64,000 nt of DNA. It comes from Candidatus Aalborgicola lynettensis. GTDB taxonomy: Bacteria; Pseudomonadota; Gammaproteobacteria; Burkholderiales; Burkholderiaceae_C. Within the stretch, counting starts at the first letter, position 1, and each line of letters begins with the position of its first letter. The notes below the pieces were generated by a model that worked only from the letters and a program-made list of their open reading frames with translations, was not told where the DNA came from and made no database searches. Location: the NCBI GenBank assembly GCA_016719405.1, contig JADJZE010000022.1:145132-209131 (forward strand), written 5' to 3'. Of the stretch, positions 53,575-62,631 are shown in pieces. The translations under genes and the position numbers were made by a program.

Positions 53575-53975
53575 ATGGACAAAACCCGTATCGACAAATG
53601 GCTGTGGGCCGCACGTTTCTTCAAAACGCGTGCGCTGGCGGTGGAGGCGATTAACCGGGGGCACGCCCAGGTGGAGGGTAAAGATGTCAAACCGTCGCGC
53701 GAGGTGAAGGTGGGCGACACGCTGGACATCTGGCAGGCCTCCATCCGCAAGACCGTGGTGATTCTGGGCATTAGCGAACAACGTGGCCCGGCACCGGTGG
53801 CGCAGACACTGTATGCCGAAACGCCGGAGAGCCAGGCGCGGCGTTTGGCGGAGCAAGAGCAGCAGCGTCTATCGCCTGAGCCCGCCCACACCATTGCGCA
53901 TGGGCGCCCCACCAAACGCGACCGCCGCGCGCTGAAAAGCCTTGGGACGACCGTTGGAGCGCCGCCATCGACTAA
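53575..53975 (+). CDS. hslR: Heat-shock protein 15 (S4 RNA-binding), 3' frameshift
   Basis: The S4 domain binds 50S subunits that carry a stalled nascent chain. It shows TRIDKWLWAARFFKTRALA, VEAINRGHAQVEGKDVKPSR and VGDTLDIWQ. After RPTKRDRRAL the frame departs from the expected end. The neighbouring frame reads EKPWDDRWSAAID and stops at 53973-53975, a typical tail for this family in Comamonadaceae, so one base is missing near 53931. As printed, the frame would instead run on into antisense of gspC to 54492. Confidence 0.82.
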
Positions 53976-53987
53976 CAGGACACGCAT

Positions 53988-54050
53988 CAAAAAGGCTATT
54001 TGCGCACGTAGGACGGGCGCAACCAGCTACAAATTTAGTAGCAACTATAG
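53988..54050 (-). repeat. Palindromic element, copy 10, between hslR and gspC
   Basis: Read leftward: TTGCTACTAAATTTGTAGCTG (first stem), GTTGCGCCCGTCCTACGTGC, GCAAATAGCC. It fills the space between the convergent genes and could act as a terminator. Confidence 0.8.
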
Positions 54051-54053
54051 AGG

Positions 54054-54506
54054 TTATTTACCCGGCTGCGGCAACTCCAGCGTCACCTCCGGTGCGCCCT
54101 CCATGGTGCTGGCCAACATGGCGCGGCGTCCCTCAACCGATTGCAGCAACAAGCGCCCGTCCACCACGGCACCCACCGCAAACGGCTTGGCGGGTTTGCC
54201 ATCCACCGCCACCAGTGCGGCACCCGCGTGGGCCGTATCGGCCACCACACCCTGTAGCACGAACCGGCTACTGGCGGCGATCGGCACGTCGGTCACCTGC
54301 AGCGCAGCGGCTCCGCCACCCAGTACCTGCGCCAGGCCTTGCGGATCCAGCGGCGGCGCACTGGCCACCGTAGCCAGCCCGGCGCGCCCCGGCTGGCTGA
54401 CGCCCCACACCTTGAGAGACCAAAAGGCCGCACTGGCAGCCGCCACCGCAAAGACCACGAAGGTTGCAATACGTACCGGCCACACACGATGAAGATTTGT
54501 TTGCAT
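54054..54506 (-). CDS. gspC: Type II secretion protein C-like (HR domain only)
   Basis: A 150-residue protein with an N-terminal helix (VRIATFVVFAVAAASAAFW) and a periplasmic homology region (FVLQGVVADTAHAGAALVAV; FAVGAVVDGRLLLQSVEG), without the PDZ domain of longer GspC proteins. It should link the inner-membrane platform to the GspD secretin. It is divergent from gspG with about 60 bases between. Start at ATG 54506. Confidence 0.75.
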   Translation of the reverse strand: MQTNLHRVWPVRIATFVVFAVAAASAAFWSLKVWGVSQPGRAGLATVASAPPLDPQGLAQVLGGGAAALQVTDVPIAASSRFVLQGVVADTAHAGAALVAVDGKPAKPFAVGAVVDGRLLLQSVEGRRAMLASTMEGAPEVTLELPQPGK

Positions 54507-54566
54507 GGCGAGATTATGATGGCCCCACCCTTTAACCCACAACCCACTTTTCAACCCACTTTTTGT

Positions 54567-55004
54567 ATGTCCCGTTTTCAATCTGTTCGACGCCGTATTT
54601 CGCAGGGTTTTACCCTTATTGAGTTGATGGTGGTGCTGGTCATCATCGGTGTGCTGGCCGCGCTGATCGTGCCCAATGTGCTCGACCGCGCCGATGACGC
54701 CCGTGTCACCGCCGCCAAAACCGACGTCAACAACCTGATGCAGGCGCTCAAGCTGTACCGGCTGGACAACCAGCGCTACCCTACGGCGGCACAGGGACTG
54801 CAGGCCCTCGTCGCCAAACCCTCCGCAGGCCCCATCCCCGGCAACTGGAAGCCCTATGTGGACAAGTTGCCCAAAGACCCCTGGGGCAACCCCTACCAAT
54901 ACCTGAACCCCGGCGTGCATAGCGAGATTGATGTGTTGTCTTTCGGTGGCGACGGCCAGGCCGGGGGTGAGGGCAAAAATGCCGACGTTGGCAGTTGGGA
55001 TTGA
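54567..55004 (+). CDS. gspG: Type II secretion major pseudopilin
   Basis: A 145-residue pseudopilin with a prepilin peptidase site at QG/FTLIELMVVLVIIGVLA, Glu at +5, and the GspG core (NLMQALKLYRLDNQRYPT; LPKDPWGNPYQYLNPG; calcium-loop-like region near the end). The start MSRFQSVRR at 54567 is preferred over ATGs at 54517 and 54520. It forms the shaft of the pseudopilus. Confidence 0.94.
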   Translation: MSRFQSVRRRISQGFTLIELMVVLVIIGVLAALIVPNVLDRADDARVTAAKTDVNNLMQALKLYRLDNQRYPTAAQGLQALVAKPSAGPIPGNWKPYVDKLPKDPWGNPYQYLNPGVHSEIDVLSFGGDGQAGGEGKNADVGSWD

Positions 55005-55015
55005 GGTTGATATAG

Positions 55016-55253
55016 CCCCCACGCTTCACTGCGTGCGGCGCTGCCCCCAAGGGGCGCGTTTTGCTGGGGCGGCCCGGCGGTAAACAGCCCCACGCTCCAC
55101 CGCTGCGCGGGTCGCTGCCCCCCAGGGGGGCTAACTTCCCTTGGGGCGGCCCGGCGGGAAATTGGCGCCCCCACGCTCCGCCGCTGCGCGGGTCGCTGCC
55201 CCCCAGGGGGGCTAATTTCCCTTGGGGCGGCCCGGCGGGAAATTGACGCCCCC
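55016..55253. repeat. Tandem repeat of an 81-base GC-rich unit (2 full copies plus a degenerate one)
   Basis: Units start at 55021 (71 bases, diverged), 55092 and 55173 (81 bases each, three differences between them). Each has CGCTGCGCGGGTCGCTGCC, a CCCCCC-A-GGGGGG palindrome and TTGGGGCGGCCCGGCGGGAA. It separates gspG from gspH, and its last bases touch the gspH start. Confidence 0.92.
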
Positions 55254-55691
55254 ACGCGCCAACGCAACCGTGGCTTTACGCTGCTGGAGCTGATGGTGGT
55301 GGTGGCCATCATGGCGCTGGCCACCGCTGGCGTGGCGTTGTCGCTGCGCGATGGCAGTGTCACCGCGCTGGAGCGTGAAGCCCAGCGCCTGGGTGCGCTG
55401 CTGGAGTCTGCGCGCGCGCAGTCGCGCATGCGCGCCAGCCCGGTGCGCTGGCGCAGCACCGAAACCGGCTTTGTGTTTGAAGGCCTGCCCGTCGGCGCCC
55501 TGCCCGGCAACTGGCTGGGCAACGATGTGCGTGCCGATGCAACCACGCTGTTGCTGGGGCCGGAGCCCATCATCGGGCCACAGAAAATTGTGCTCGTATC
55601 CATCTCTTCCCCCCAAACCCGCCTGACCCTGGCCACCGACGGCGTGCGCCCGTTTGCGGTACAGACCAATGCGGCGGATGGCGCGCCATGA
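55254..55691 (+). CDS. gspH: Type II secretion minor pseudopilin H (start codon altered)
   Basis: The pseudopilin leader is RNRG/FTLLELMVVVAIMAL with Glu at +5, but no ATG, GTG or TTG lies in frame before it. The codon at the expected place is ACG (55254-55256), right at the edge of the tandem repeat; translation from ATG 55293 would remove the cleavage site. The body (EAQRLGALLESARAQSRMR; VRWRSTETGFVFEGL) fits GspH. The stop overlaps the ATG of gspI (ATGA). Confidence 0.72.
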   Translation, partial: TRQRNRGFTLLELMVVVAIMALATAGVALSLRDGSVTALEREAQRLGALLESARAQSRMRASPVRWRSTETGFVFEGLPVGALPGNWLGNDVRADATTLLLGPEPIIGPQKIVLVSISSPQTRLTLATDGVRPFAVQTNAADGAP

Positions 55692-56060
55692 CGGCCACCA
55701 CGCATCTGCCGCACACGGGGCTTCACGCTCATTGAGGTGCTGGTGGCGTTGAGCATTGTGGCGCTGGCCCTGGCTGCCGGCGCACGCGCCACGGGTGCGC
55801 TAACGGCCAACGCCGAGCGCCAGTCCAACATGCTGCTGGCCCAGTTGTGCGCCGAAAACACCCTGATTGGCCTGCGCCTGAACCGCATGATGCCCCCCAT
55901 AGGCGACGACACCCAGAGCTGCGTGCAGGCCGGACGCGAATGGACCGTGCACCTGTCGGTGCGCCCCACCCCCAATCCCAATTTTGTGCGGGTACAGGCC
56001 CAGGTGGCCGATGGCGAAACGCCCCTGCTGGCCTTGTCCACTGTGATGGGACGCTACTGA
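55688..56060 (+). CDS. gspI: Type II secretion minor pseudopilin I (frameshift near start)
   Basis: The body (RGFTLIEVLVALSIVALALA; LLAQLCAENTLIGLRL; LALSTVMGRY) is a clear GspI. ATG 55688, which overlaps the gspH stop, is the natural start, but it is in another frame and would end after about 15 codons. One base too many (or two too few) lies between 55688 and about 55716. The stop overlaps the gspJ start (TGATG). Confidence 0.78.
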
Positions 56061-56743
56061 TGCGCGCATCCAACCGGGGCTTTACGCTCATCGAGTTGCT
56101 GGTGGCGCTGGCCATTCTGGCGCTGATGGCGCTGGTGAGTTGGCGCGGACTCGATGCCATGACCCGTGCGCACAGCCACATCCAGGAGCGCGGCGACGCC
56201 TTGCTCACGCTGCAAGCGGGCCTGGCGCAATGGGCGGCCGATCTGGACGCCCAGGTGGCACTGGCACCCAACCCGGCGCTGGACTGGGATGGCAACACAC
56301 TGCGCATCACCCGCTACAGCACCCAAGCGCCGGGCGCCGGCCTGTTGCTGGTGGCCTGGACGGTGCGGTCCGACAAGGGCGTCAACCAATGGTTGCGCTG
56401 GCAGTCTCCCCCGCTGACCACCCGCGCCGCCTTGCAGGTTGCGCGCACCCAGGCCAGCCAGTGGGCACGCAACCCGGGCGATGCGCAGCGCCAGTTCGAA
56501 GTGGCGATTACCCCGGTAGAGCAGTGGAGCGTTCTGACCCACCGCAACGGCGCCTGGGCGGTCGGCGCCACCGCCACGCCCAGCACCGCGCCGACACCGG
56601 CCAGCGGCGCATCGGCACCCATCCCCCCCGCGCCCGCGCCCTTCGATGCGGTGCGCCTGGTGCTGACCCTTCCACCGGGTTCGGCCCTTGGCGGCACCCT
56701 CACGCGTGACTGGATGCGCGGCACCTTGGGGCCCGGTCGATGA
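56060..56743 (+). CDS. gspJ: Type II secretion minor pseudopilin J
   Basis: A 227-residue pseudopilin (NRG/FTLIELLVALAILALM) with GspJ features (WRGLDAMTRAHSHIQ; LTLQAGLAQWAADL) and an unusual Ala/Pro-rich insert near residue 180. It forms part of the pseudopilus tip with GspI and GspK. It overlaps both neighbours by a few bases. Confidence 0.9.
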   Translation: MRASNRGFTLIELLVALAILALMALVSWRGLDAMTRAHSHIQERGDALLTLQAGLAQWAADLDAQVALAPNPALDWDGNTLRITRYSTQAPGAGLLLVAWTVRSDKGVNQWLRWQSPPLTTRAALQVARTQASQWARNPGDAQRQFEVAITPVEQWSVLTHRNGAWAVGATATPSTAPTPASGASAPIPPAPAPFDAVRLVLTLPPGSALGGTLTRDWMRGTLGPGR

Positions 56744-57711
56744 CACCCACCCCGCCCCTCGCTGCGCAACGTGGCGCCGCCTTGCTGGCGGCACTGCTGA
56801 CCGTCACGCTGGTGGCCGGTCTGGCGGCGGGCGCGCTGTGGCGCCAGTGGCGCAATGTCGAAGTTGAATCGGCCGAGCGCATGCAATTGCAGGCGCGCTG
56901 GGTACTGACCGGCGCGCTCGACTGGGCGCGCCCGATTCTGATCGAAGACGCCCGCGCGGGCGGTGCCGACCACCTGGCCGAACCCTGGTCCGTGCCACTG
57001 GCCGAGGCGCGGCTGTCGTCCTTTCTGGCCGCCGACAGCAATGGCGCGGCCGTTGAGTCCGATACCGCGACACAGGTCTTTCTCTCGGGCCAGATTACCG
57101 ACTTGCAGGCCCGCATGAACGTGACCAACCTGGTGGACGGTACCAAGGTATCCGAGACCCATCTGCAGGCCTTTGGCAAGCTGTTTGAGCTTTTGGGCTT
57201 GCCGCCCGAAGAGTTGGCCCTGATGGCCAACAACCTACTGCTCTCGCAGGACACCAGCAAGCCCGACGCACCCCTTGCACCCCAGCGGGTGGAGCACCTG
57301 GCCTGGTTGGGCCTGTCGGCTCCCACACTGGCCGCGCTGCAGCCCCACATTACGTTACTGCCCCAGCGCACCCTGCTCAACATCAACACTGCCAGCGCAT
57401 TGGTGTTATCGGCCAGCGTGCCGCAGCTCGACATGGCCCGTGCACAACAGCTGGTCAACGCCCGCCAGCGCAACCACTTCAAGCTGCTGGCCGATGCCAA
57501 CACATTGCTTGGCGGCTCCTCGGACGTGCTGACCGACACCCTGCACGACGTGGGTTCACGGTACTTTCAGGTACAAGGGCGCCAGCGGCAAGACCAATCG
57601 GTGGTGGAAGACCGCTCCATCGTCCAGCGCGACAGCGGCCCCACGGCCAAAACCCTGTGGCGCAGCCACGAAGCCCCGCCGCTGTCCGCCTCAAAAATAC
57701 TGGCGCAATGA
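56740..57711 (+). CDS. gspK: Type II secretion minor pseudopilin K
   Basis: A 323-residue protein with a degenerate prepilin leader (AAQRGAALLAALLTVTLVAG) and the GspK SAM-like part (INTASALVLSASVPQLDMA; SRYFQVQGR). It caps the pseudopilus tip. gspL, M and N do not follow; instead a gene on the other strand overlaps its last 21 bases. Confidence 0.9.
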   Translation: MTPTPPLAAQRGAALLAALLTVTLVAGLAAGALWRQWRNVEVESAERMQLQARWVLTGALDWARPILIEDARAGGADHLAEPWSVPLAEARLSSFLAADSNGAAVESDTATQVFLSGQITDLQARMNVTNLVDGTKVSETHLQAFGKLFELLGLPPEELALMANNLLLSQDTSKPDAPLAPQRVEHLAWLGLSAPTLAALQPHITLLPQRTLLNINTASALVLSASVPQLDMARAQQLVNARQRNHFKLLADANTLLGGSSDVLTDTLHDVGSRYFQVQGRQRQDQSVVEDRSIVQRDSGPTAKTLWRSHEAPPLSASKILAQ

Positions 57712-58951
57712 CACTTGCCAGATGCGCTGCTGCGGCGTCGCACCAAAGTCGCTTAGCGGGCCGCCACTGTTGACCTGCAGTTGCAGCGCCACATCGGTAT
57801 GACTCCAGTGGTAGCGAGCCTCTACCCAGTGGGTGCGGCTGTTGTCTGCCCGGTTGGTGCGCAGCATGGCGCTCAGGTCCAGGTGCGGGACGACGGCGTC
57901 TTGCCAGTTGGCGTACAGACCCAACATGTCGCGCGTGGGCAACTCCTGCGCGGCTTGCGCCCACAGGCGGTACTGGGCGTAGGCCAAGGGCCAGCCGCGT
58001 TGCAATGCATCCCACTCGTCGGCGTGCAGTGCCGCGTCGTTGTAGGCGACTTCCAGCGTCATGGAAAGTTTGTTGCGGGCGGTATAGGTCACCCCACCGG
58101 CTGCGCGCTGGTGATAACTGGTGTCGTCCGCCGCCAGACCGGCTTGCGACAACTGCGAGCGGCTTTGCCCACCGGACCATTCCACAAAGAAGACCGTCGC
58201 ATCTCCCGCAAGCGTGGTCAAGTTCATTCCCAATTGCGCAGGCTGGCGGTCTTCGCCGTACACCAACCACTGGGGCGCAATCTTGTCGGTGAGCCGCTGG
58301 CTAAGAGTCAGCATCCAGCGATTTTGGTTGTTGGTGGCACCGTAGTCCGGGCTGAAGGCGGTGTCGCTGGCCTGCTCGGCCATTTTGGGCGACGCCAGCG
58401 CGGTGAGTGAGCCGCCGTTCCACAGGGTCTGGCCGCGCAGCATCACGCTGCCCAGGCGGTTTTTCTTCAGACTACCGGGGTCGCTCGAAACGACCGAGCG
58501 CACGGCGCCGTTGCGAAAATAGTCGGTCGGGTTGTAGCCAGAGGCCACGCCATTGCGCACGTTAACGCGCCCCAGATCCAGCAGGCGCTCATCACTGGCC
58601 TGCCAACTCACGTAGGCTTCTTTCAGGGTGTTGATGCGGTGCTCATCGCCAATTTGCGCGGGCCATTTCATGTCCAGCCGATCGGCCAATACGGCGCGCC
58701 AACGGGGGGCTATGGATGTGTCCAACTGCACATCCAGCGACAGGCGATGGTTGGAAGTCACCACGCCGTTGGGCGCGGTGTACTGGCCAAACGCCAGCTC
58801 GGCAAAACCTTGCCAGTCGCGCATGGCATCCGTAGCAGTGGCTGGGGTGCGTCGGCCAGGGCCAGCGCATCAGGTCGCTGGGCTCATCGGCCCATGCATA
58901 CGGGGTCAATCCAAACCCAGAAAGCCAGACCAGCCCCGCGGCCAGCAGCAC
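57691..58951 (-). pseudogene. Outer-membrane beta-barrel protein with a frameshift after the signal peptide
   Basis: The 377-residue main frame (58824 to 57691) is rich in alternating strands (WRAVLADRLDMKWPAQIG; LDLGRVNVRNGVASGYNPTD) and ends LRQYF, a barrel-assembly signal. A signal peptide (VLLAAGLVWLSGFGLTPYAWA, then DEPSDLMRW) lies just upstream in another frame, so one shift near 58840 separates export signal and barrel. Family uncertain; the neighbour points to an exporter-associated barrel. Confidence 0.62.
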
Positions 58952-59039
58952 ATTGGCCTTTCAACCGGATGCCCAGGCGGCACAGCGTGGTGCCGCCCGC
59001 GGGCATGCACCGGGGCTGTGGTACGGCGTGCACAGCGCC

Positions 59040-59237
59040 CTACTCCGGTTTGAAGCGCGGCAGGTAATCGCGCTGCAGCCAGGCATCGGGTACCTCGCGT
59101 TTCACCCAATCGGAAAAGCGCATCACCGTGACCCAACTGGTGTCGAGTCCGTCAATGATCACCATCTCTGTGGGCCGGTCATGCCCCAGGTGTTTTTGGA
59201 ACTTGCGGTGGTAGGCCGTTTTCAATCCGTTATTCAT
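59040..59237 (-). pseudogene. 3' remnant of an outer-membrane lipoprotein-sorting (LolA-like) protein
   Basis: The last 65 residues of a LolA-like protein (YHRKFQKHLGHDRPTEMVII; VTVMRFSDWVKREVPDAWLQ) survive; everything upstream is replaced by the restriction island. It is 88 bases before the barrel gene on the same strand. In related bacteria such pairs accompany MMPL-type exporters, which are absent here. Confidence 0.6.
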
Positions 59238-59241
59238 AAAG

Positions 59242-59478
59242 TTGCACTTCGAATTTGAACTCGCGCCAGATCAATGGTACCTGAAACAACACCAGGCCGA
59301 GCACTACCGCCGGTTCAAAGTGCTGACCATGATGCCCGCTTCACCATCGACCAGCTTCCCGACCGCCATTGCGGCGGTGAAGGTGCTGGAAGATTTGGGC
59401 ATCGTGGTCAAAGTAACGGGGCAGAAGAAAAACAGAAGCTACAGTTATGCAAGGTACATTGCGTTACTGAGTGAATAA
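59242..59478 (+). pseudogene. C-terminal remnant of a Fic-family protein
   Basis: Only the C-terminal winged-helix of a Fic protein is left: FTIDQL in one frame (about 59340), then SFPTAIAAVKVLEDLGIVVK and VTGQKKNRSYSYARYIALLS in the other. The catalytic HPFxxGNGR core is absent. It overlaps hsdR by eight bases, as in many Fic-hsdR arrangements. Confidence 0.65.
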
Positions 59479-62400
59479 GAACTTCGATGCGAGGGGGAAG
59501 GAATTGATGGTTTTCAGCGAAGACTCACGGGTCAAGATTCCGTGCATCCTGCACCTGGTTAGGCTTGGCTACCGCTATCTGTCTCTGAAAGATGCCGTTT
59601 GGGACATTGACACCAACATCTTTCCGGCACTTTTCACCGAAGCCATAGCCCGAATCAACCCTGAATTGAGTTCGGAAAATGTCGCCCGCCTGCTGGCCGA
59701 CGTCAAACTTCTTCTTGATAACGAAGATCTCGGCAAGGCTTTCTACGACCGACTCACCGAGCGTTCTGGCATCCGTCTAATCGACTTCGAAAATTTCGAC
59801 GATAACAGGTGCCATGTTGTTACAGAGCTGACCTGCAAAAACGGCGATGACGAATTTCGCCCCGACATAACCCTGCTCATTAACGGTATGCCGCTGGCTT
59901 TCATCGAAGTCAAAAAACCCAACAACCGCGAAGGCGTTCTGGCCGAACGCAACCGCATCATCACGCGCAGCCGCAACCCGAAATTCAGGCGCTTCATCAA
60001 CATCACGCAGTTGATGGTCTTCTCCAACAATATGGAGTACAAAGATGGGTCGCCGCAGCCGATTGAGGGCGCGTTTTACGCTAGCCCCTCCTATGACTCG
60101 CCGGTCTTCAACTACTTCCGTGAAGAGGAAACTCTCGACATCGCCCAGCTTCTTGCAAATGAAGATGACGCGCTCGAAAACGAAGTGCTACGCGACAACA
60201 ACCTCAACGTCATCAAGCACAGCCCGGAGTTTTTGACCAACAAGTCACCAGATACGCCCACCAACCGCATTTGTACGTCCTTGTTCAGCCGTGGCCGATT
60301 GGCTTTTCTGCTCCGGTTTGCGCTGGCATATGTCAATGAAAGCGATGGCTTGCAAAAGCACGTCATGCGTTATCCCCAGCTCTTCGCCACAAAAGCCATC
60401 GAGAAAAAACTCGACGCTGGCGTCAAGAAAGGCATCATCTGGCACACACAGGGCAGTGGCAAAACCGCGCTGGCGTACTACAACACCCGTTTCCTTACCG
60501 ATTACTTCCAGCGCAAAGGCGTCATCCCTAAGTTCTACTTCATCGTCGATCGTCTTGATCTGGCCACGCAGGCACAGCGCGAGTTCGCCGGGCGTGGGCT
60601 GGTGGTGCACACCATCGACAGCCGTGAAGCGTTCGCCCGCGACATCAAGACCACGCAGGTGCTGCACAACCACAGCGGCAAGCCTGAAATCACCGTGGTC
60701 AATATCCAGAAGTTTCAGGATGACCCCGATGTGGTGCGCGCTGAAGATTACGACTTCAGCATCCAACGCGTCTATTTCCTAGACGAGGTGCACCGCAGCT
60801 ACAACCCGCAGGGCAGTTTTCTGGCCAACCTCAGCCAGTCCGACCGCAACGCCATCAAGATTGGCCTGACCGGCACGCCTTTGCTGGGCGATGACTACAA
60901 CTCCCGCGCTCTGTTTGGCGACTACATCCACAAGTACTACTACAACGCGTCCATTGCCGATGGCTATACCCTGCGGCTGATCCGCGAAGAAATTGCCACC
61001 AATTACAAGCTGTCTTTACAAGAGGCCCTCGCCACGGTGCGCCTAAAGCAGGGGGATGTGGATCGCAAACTGATCTACTCCCATCCAACGTTCGTCGAGC
61101 CCATGCTCGATTACATCGTGCGTGACTTTGAGAAAAGCCGCAGTGCGCTGGGCGACGCCAGTATTGGCGGCATGGTGATCTGTGACAGTGCGGATCAGGC
61201 CAAAGAAATGTTCCGCATCTTCACAGCGGTGTATGCGCAGCCCGCGTCGTCTGCGGTGGTGGCCCACGATTCAGGGCAAGCCCTATTTGCAACCGCCCCC
61301 GTCGGAAGTTACGCAGAACGTGCGCAGCTTGCCAACCGCGTGAAAAGTGCTGCACTCATCCTGCACGATGTAGGCAGCAAAGACGAGCGCAAAGACTGGG
61401 TGGAAGACTTTAAGGCCGGCAAGATCGATCTCCTGTTTGTCTACAACATGCTGCTCACCGGCTTTGATGCCAAGCGCCTGAAAAAGCTGTACCTTGGCCG
61501 CATCATCAAAGCCCACAACCTGCTGCAGGCCCTTACCCGCGTCAACCGCACCTACAAGGAATTCCGCTACGGCTACGTGGTGGACTTTGCCGACATCCGG
61601 AAGGAATTCGACAAAACCAACAAAGACTACTTTGACGAGCTGCAGTCCGAGCTGGGCGACGAGATCGAACACTATTCCAACCTGTTCAAGTCAGCCGAAG
61701 AAATCACGCAAGAAATTGAAGCCATCAAGGACATTCTGTTCAGCTTCAATATCGAAAATGCCGAAGAGTTTTCCAAGCAACTCAGCCAGATTCCAAGACC
61801 GCGCTACGGTGCTGTCACTAAAAAAGCTCTGGGCGATGCCCGCAACCTCTACAACCTGATTCGCCTCCAAGGCGAATATGCGATGTTGCAGCAGCTGGAT
61901 TTCCACAAGCTGGGCCAGCTGTACCGCGAAACCAGTAACCACCTGGACCTGCTCAACCTGAAAGACAGCATCGAGTCCGCCACCGATACCAGCCAACTGC
62001 TCAACGTCGCGCTGGAGGATGTGATCTTCAAATTCGCCAAGATTCGCGAAGAAGAGCTGGTACTGGCCGACAAGCTGAAGAACACCCTGCGCCAAACCCG
62101 CGAAGCCCTGGCAGACAACTTTGACCAGCAAGACCCCAAGTTCATCACCCTGCGCGAAGAGTTGGAACGCCTATTCAAGAAAAAGAAACTCAGCGAAGTC
62201 AGCCAGGAAGACATGACCGCGAACATCGGCGCGCTCAATGCCATCCACGACAAGGTCAAAGAGCTGAACCGCCAAAACAACCAGCTGCGCGCCAAATACC
62301 GGGGCGATGCCAAATACACCCGCATCCACAAGCGCTTGCAAGAAAGGTGATTCCACCCAAACTGAACGCAAGTTGTTCGAAGCACTGGTCGGCGTCAAAG

Positions 62401-62631
62401 CGCAGGCCGACGAACAGGTATTGCAAAACACCCAGTTGCTGAACAATGAAAGCTATTTTGAGACGAATGATGCAACCCATCGTGATTGGCGAGTTTGCTA
62501 CCCGCCAGCACATCAAACTCACCCCCGACGCCACCCGCAGCATCAATAGGCTGGTGGTGTCCGAATACATGAATGAATTTTTTGCTGGCACCCGCATGGG
62601 CGGTGGCCAGCCTGGAGCACAAGTTTGGTAA
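59471..62631 (+). CDS. hsdR: Type I restriction enzyme R subunit, 3' end frameshifted
   Basis: The main frame encodes 959 residues to 62350: a PD-(D/E)xK nuclease (PDITLLINGMPLAFIEVKKP), Walker A HTQGSGKTALAYY, DEVH box VYFLDEVHRSY, LTGTPLL and the helicase segment LLTGFDAKRLKKLYLGR. It cuts DNA and translocates it. The family end continues in other frames: SQTER-like STQTERKLFEALVGVKAQ from about 62356 and RMMQPIVIGEFATRQHIKLT from about 62460 to the stop at 62629-62631. Two shifts thus remove the last 90 residues, which bind the methylase. Restriction may be impaired. Confidence 0.88.

Noticed and set aside
55016..55253. CRISPR array
   Set aside because: The 81-base units are contiguous with no unique spacers, and no cas genes are near.
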